DNA from: JAEUIZ01 sp046155605
GTDB lineage: Bacteria > Planctomycetota > Phycisphaerae > Phycisphaerales > UBA1924
Reading direction: 5' to 3'
Assembly (NCBI GenBank): GCA_046155605.1
Contig: JBJXFQ010000045.1
Location: 1-64,000 of the forward strand
DNA length: 64,000 nucleotides
Shown: one piece after another, positions 62,340 to 64,000 of the stretch
Layout: each line of letters opens with the position of its first letter
How positions within the stretch are numbered: position 1 is the stretch's first letter
Made by a program: the position numbers and the translations under genes
The notes under the pieces: generated by a model
The model's input: the letters and a program-made list of their open reading frames with translations, nothing else
The model's database searches: none
What the model was told of the DNA's origin: nothing

Positions 62340-63661
62340 GCAAGCGAACGCACACCGAGGGGCGCGTGCTGGTGGGGCGTCTCGGAGCGTTCGCGGGCGG
62401 GTGCGTCGGGCGGCGGGCGCTCGCGACGCGACGCGGAGGCGTGTATTTCGCCGTCCTGGGGGCGTCGATGCTCGTGGGGCTGATCGGGATCACGGTGGTG
62501 GCGGAGATGCGGTCGCAGCGGCAGGGCGTGGTCGCGGCGATTGACGGTGTCGAGGCGCGGCAACTGGCGGACTCGGCGATCGAGGCAGCGGTGGCGGATA
62601 TGAAAGCCGACCAGACATGGCGATCGCGGACCGCGGGAGATTGGGCCCGAGAGCGGCCGCTGGGCAGGGGCGCGATCGCGATGCGCGTCGTGGACCCTGT
62701 GGACGGGGACGTGGGCAACAGGCCGAACGACCCGGTGTTGCTCACGGGAATCGGGATCAAGGGGAACGCTCGACAGATGACGCAGGTGCGACTGACGGCG
62801 AGCGGCTCGCCCCTGGACTCGCTCTCGCTGGCGATGCACGCGGACGGAGGCTTTGAGATTGCGCAGGGCGCGTGGCTGACCGCGTATTGGGCACTGATCG
62901 CTACACATGGGAACATACAGATCGATGGAACATTCGCCGGTATCGGGCGAGCGAAGACCAGGACGGGTCCGGGGCTGGTGGTTGGGATGGTCACGCTCTC
63001 GTCGCAGACGCTGACGGTGGCGAGCGTGAACTCGCCGGGGATCTATGAGGGGCTGGGGACGGTGATCTCGCCCCCGAGCAATCGGATCGAGAACGTGGTG
63101 CTGGGGCCGGGGGTGAATCCGTATGGAGCGGCGAACGCGGACGGTTTGTATGTGGTGCGCACGAACAGCGACTTGACGGTGCGGAACTGCCGCATCTACG
63201 GGACGTTGGTAGTGATCTGCGGCGGGGGCGCGGTGGTGCATGTCGCGGATCGGGTGTTCATGCACCCGGCGCGCGCGGACTATCCCGGGCTGCTCGTCGA
63301 AGGGGACCTGGTCCTGGAATACGAGAGCGCGGCGACGAACCTCAGCGAGGCGACGGTGGGCGTCAACTTCAATCCCGCGGGCGCGCCGTATCAGGGCGTG
63401 TCTGATGCCGACCTGACCGACACCTATCCGAGCGAGGTGCGCGGGCTTATCCACGCGACCGGAGCGATCGAGTTGACGGCGACGGCGACGATCCGCGGCG
63501 TGATCCTGTCATCGCTCACCGGAGGCACGGCGGTGACGGTGAACGGGAACTGCCAACTGTTCCACGATGCGACGATCGCGCAGAACCCGCCGATGGGATA
63601 CACGGAATCGGTCACGATGAGCGTGCAGGGCGGGACGTGGGCGCGGGTGGTAGACCCGTAA
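62336..63661 (+). CDS. PilX/GspK-like pilus assembly protein with long beta-rich domain
   Basis: 441 residues from ATG 62336 (ATGA overlap with the previous gene). A 33-residue basic leader ends TRRG, followed by VYFAVLGASMLVGLIGITVV, as in PilX/GspK proteins that lack the usual Glu5. The N-terminal third (QRQGVVAAIDGVEARQLADS, EAAVADMKADQTW) is PilX-like. The remainder contains beta-helix/polymer-forming-like sequence (HGNIQIDGTFAGIGR, NCRIYGTLVVICGGGAVVHV). GspK usually caps the pseudopilus tip. It is the last gene of cluster B; the 131-nt spacer after it has no clear terminator. Confidence 0.82.
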   Translation: MSKRTHTEGRVLVGRLGAFAGGCVGRRALATRRGGVYFAVLGASMLVGLIGITVVAEMRSQRQGVVAAIDGVEARQLADSAIEAAVADMKADQTWRSRTAGDWARERPLGRGAIAMRVVDPVDGDVGNRPNDPVLLTGIGIKGNARQMTQVRLTASGSPLDSLSLAMHADGGFEIAQGAWLTAYWALIATHGNIQIDGTFAGIGRAKTRTGPGLVVGMVTLSSQTLTVASVNSPGIYEGLGTVISPPSNRIENVVLGPGVNPYGAANADGLYVVRTNSDLTVRNCRIYGTLVVICGGGAVVHVADRVFMHPARADYPGLLVEGDLVLEYESAATNLSEATVGVNFNPAGAPYQGVSDADLTDTYPSEVRGLIHATGAIELTATATIRGVILSSLTGGTAVTVNGNCQLFHDATIAQNPPMGYTESVTMSVQGGTWARVVDP

Positions 63662-63792
63662 GGAAACGCCCGCTTCGTCGCTCGCGGATTCTCACGACAC
63701 CTGCCCCGTCGGCACGCGGGAGGGTGAAGATGAAGGCAGGAAGAAGACTGCCCCGGAGCGGGGGTGTACGAAAGCAGACGGCACGAGCGCGG

Positions 63793-64000
63793 TTATGCCG
63801 CGGCGGGGAGCGCGTGCTGCGAGGAATGGCGGCCGAACATGGCATCGAACTCGGCGAAGTCGAGCCGGACGAACAGGGCGGCGAGGTCGGGGTCGAACTG
63901 CACGCCGACGTTCTTGGCGATCTCGGCGAGCACGCGATCGCGCGGCATGGCGGATCGGTAGGAGCGATTCGAACTCATGGCATCAAAGGTGTCGGCGAGG
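63793..64000 (-). CDS. HD-GYP domain protein, C-terminal end (5' part outside window)
   Basis: The frame is open to the window edge. The visible C-terminus reads LADTFDAMSSNRSYRSAMPR, then DRVLAEIAKNVGVQFDPDLA, and ends HSSQHALPAAA. ADxFDAMxSxRxYR and the FDPxLAxLF phrase are the diagnostic end of HD-GYP phosphodiesterases that hydrolyse cyclic di-GMP. The GYP motif and metal-binding His/Asp residues would lie beyond the window. It converges with cluster B; c-di-GMP signalling often controls pili, so a functional tie is possible but not shown. Confidence 0.85.
   Translation of the reverse strand, partial: LADTFDAMSSNRSYRSAMPRDRVLAEIAKNVGVQFDPDLAALFVRLDFAEFDAMFGRHSSQHALPAAA

Noticed and set aside
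63740..63770. CCCCG-GAG-CGGGG hairpin after cluster B
   Set aside because: Five-base stem without a T run; not distinguishable from chance in this GC content.
1..64000. CRISPR arrays, tRNA, rRNA, integrases or transposases
   Set aside because: None was recognised on either strand; the tandem repeats found are short-unit arrays without spacers.

Overview
The window reads as a high-GC planctomycete chromosome, most likely class Phycisphaerae. The strongest pointer is a C-terminal module with paired ANCD...LNVxDFxCF repeats (the GC-type dockerin-like anchor known mainly from Phycisphaerales), present in six secreted proteins here. Prepilin-rich type II secretion/type IV pilus gene sets, a topoisomerase VI B subunit and long divergent gene blocks fit this. 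No rRNA, tRNA, CRISPR array, transposase or phage gene was recognised. Two frameshifted genes (near 12.78 kb and 36.62 kb) could be real decay or base-calling errors.

Layout. 1-7.7 kb (minus): pilus/secretion cluster A, with two PilB-type ATPases, PilT, a PilC/GspF platform protein and two pseudopilins, the last cut by the window edge. 7.9-15.7 kb: secreted proteins, namely a YVTN beta-propeller/di-haem cytochrome, a small anchored protein, a frameshifted FG-GAP repeat protein and an unanchored beta-rich protein. 15.9-28.5 kb: housekeeping and mixed genes: an RluA pseudouridine synthase fused to a methyltransferase, CoaB, an S10 peptidase, a zinc-ribbon membrane protein, Top6B, a double RCC1 protein, ComM/YifB and another anchored protein. 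28.9-30.6 kb: an aldehyde dehydrogenase. 30.6-33.1 kb: a compact restriction-modification island (C5 methyltransferase with a B3-like N-terminal domain, HNH nuclease, Vsr). 33.2-41 kb: an oligopeptide ABC transporter (A, B, C, then D and F after an interruption). 41.2-46.1 kb: a sodium:solute symporter, a GH20 hexosaminidase-like enzyme, a chimeric GspF-N/DUF1569 protein and a one-domain EamA protein. 46.1-49.8 kb: repeat-rich spacer, a sixth anchored protein and a probable metal-handling trio (barrel, HMA lipoprotein, Cys-rich peptide).

49.9-63.7 kb is the most coherent block. A minus-strand FHA-GAF-PP2C (RsbU/SpoIIE-type) phosphatase diverges from a plus-strand array: histidine kinase, STAS protein, GspE, GspF, PilM-, PilN- and PilO-like proteins, GspC/PilP-like protein, and five pseudopilin or PilX/GspK-like proteins. 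Most junctions are 4-nt ATGA/GTGA overlaps, and the STAS stop codon overlaps the GspE start. This suggests that a phosphorylation/partner-switch module controls a secretion or pilus machine. No secretin (GspD/PilQ) is in the window. The last gene is the 3' end of an HD-GYP c-di-GMP phosphodiesterase on the opposite strand.

At the DNA level several short repeat families recur in spacers and at gene ends: palindromes with a GTGCCAC foot, CCTCCGGGG hairpins, CACAGAGGCAC-type purine repeats, and CGTCCCTC-type tracts that also lie in frame inside two proteins.
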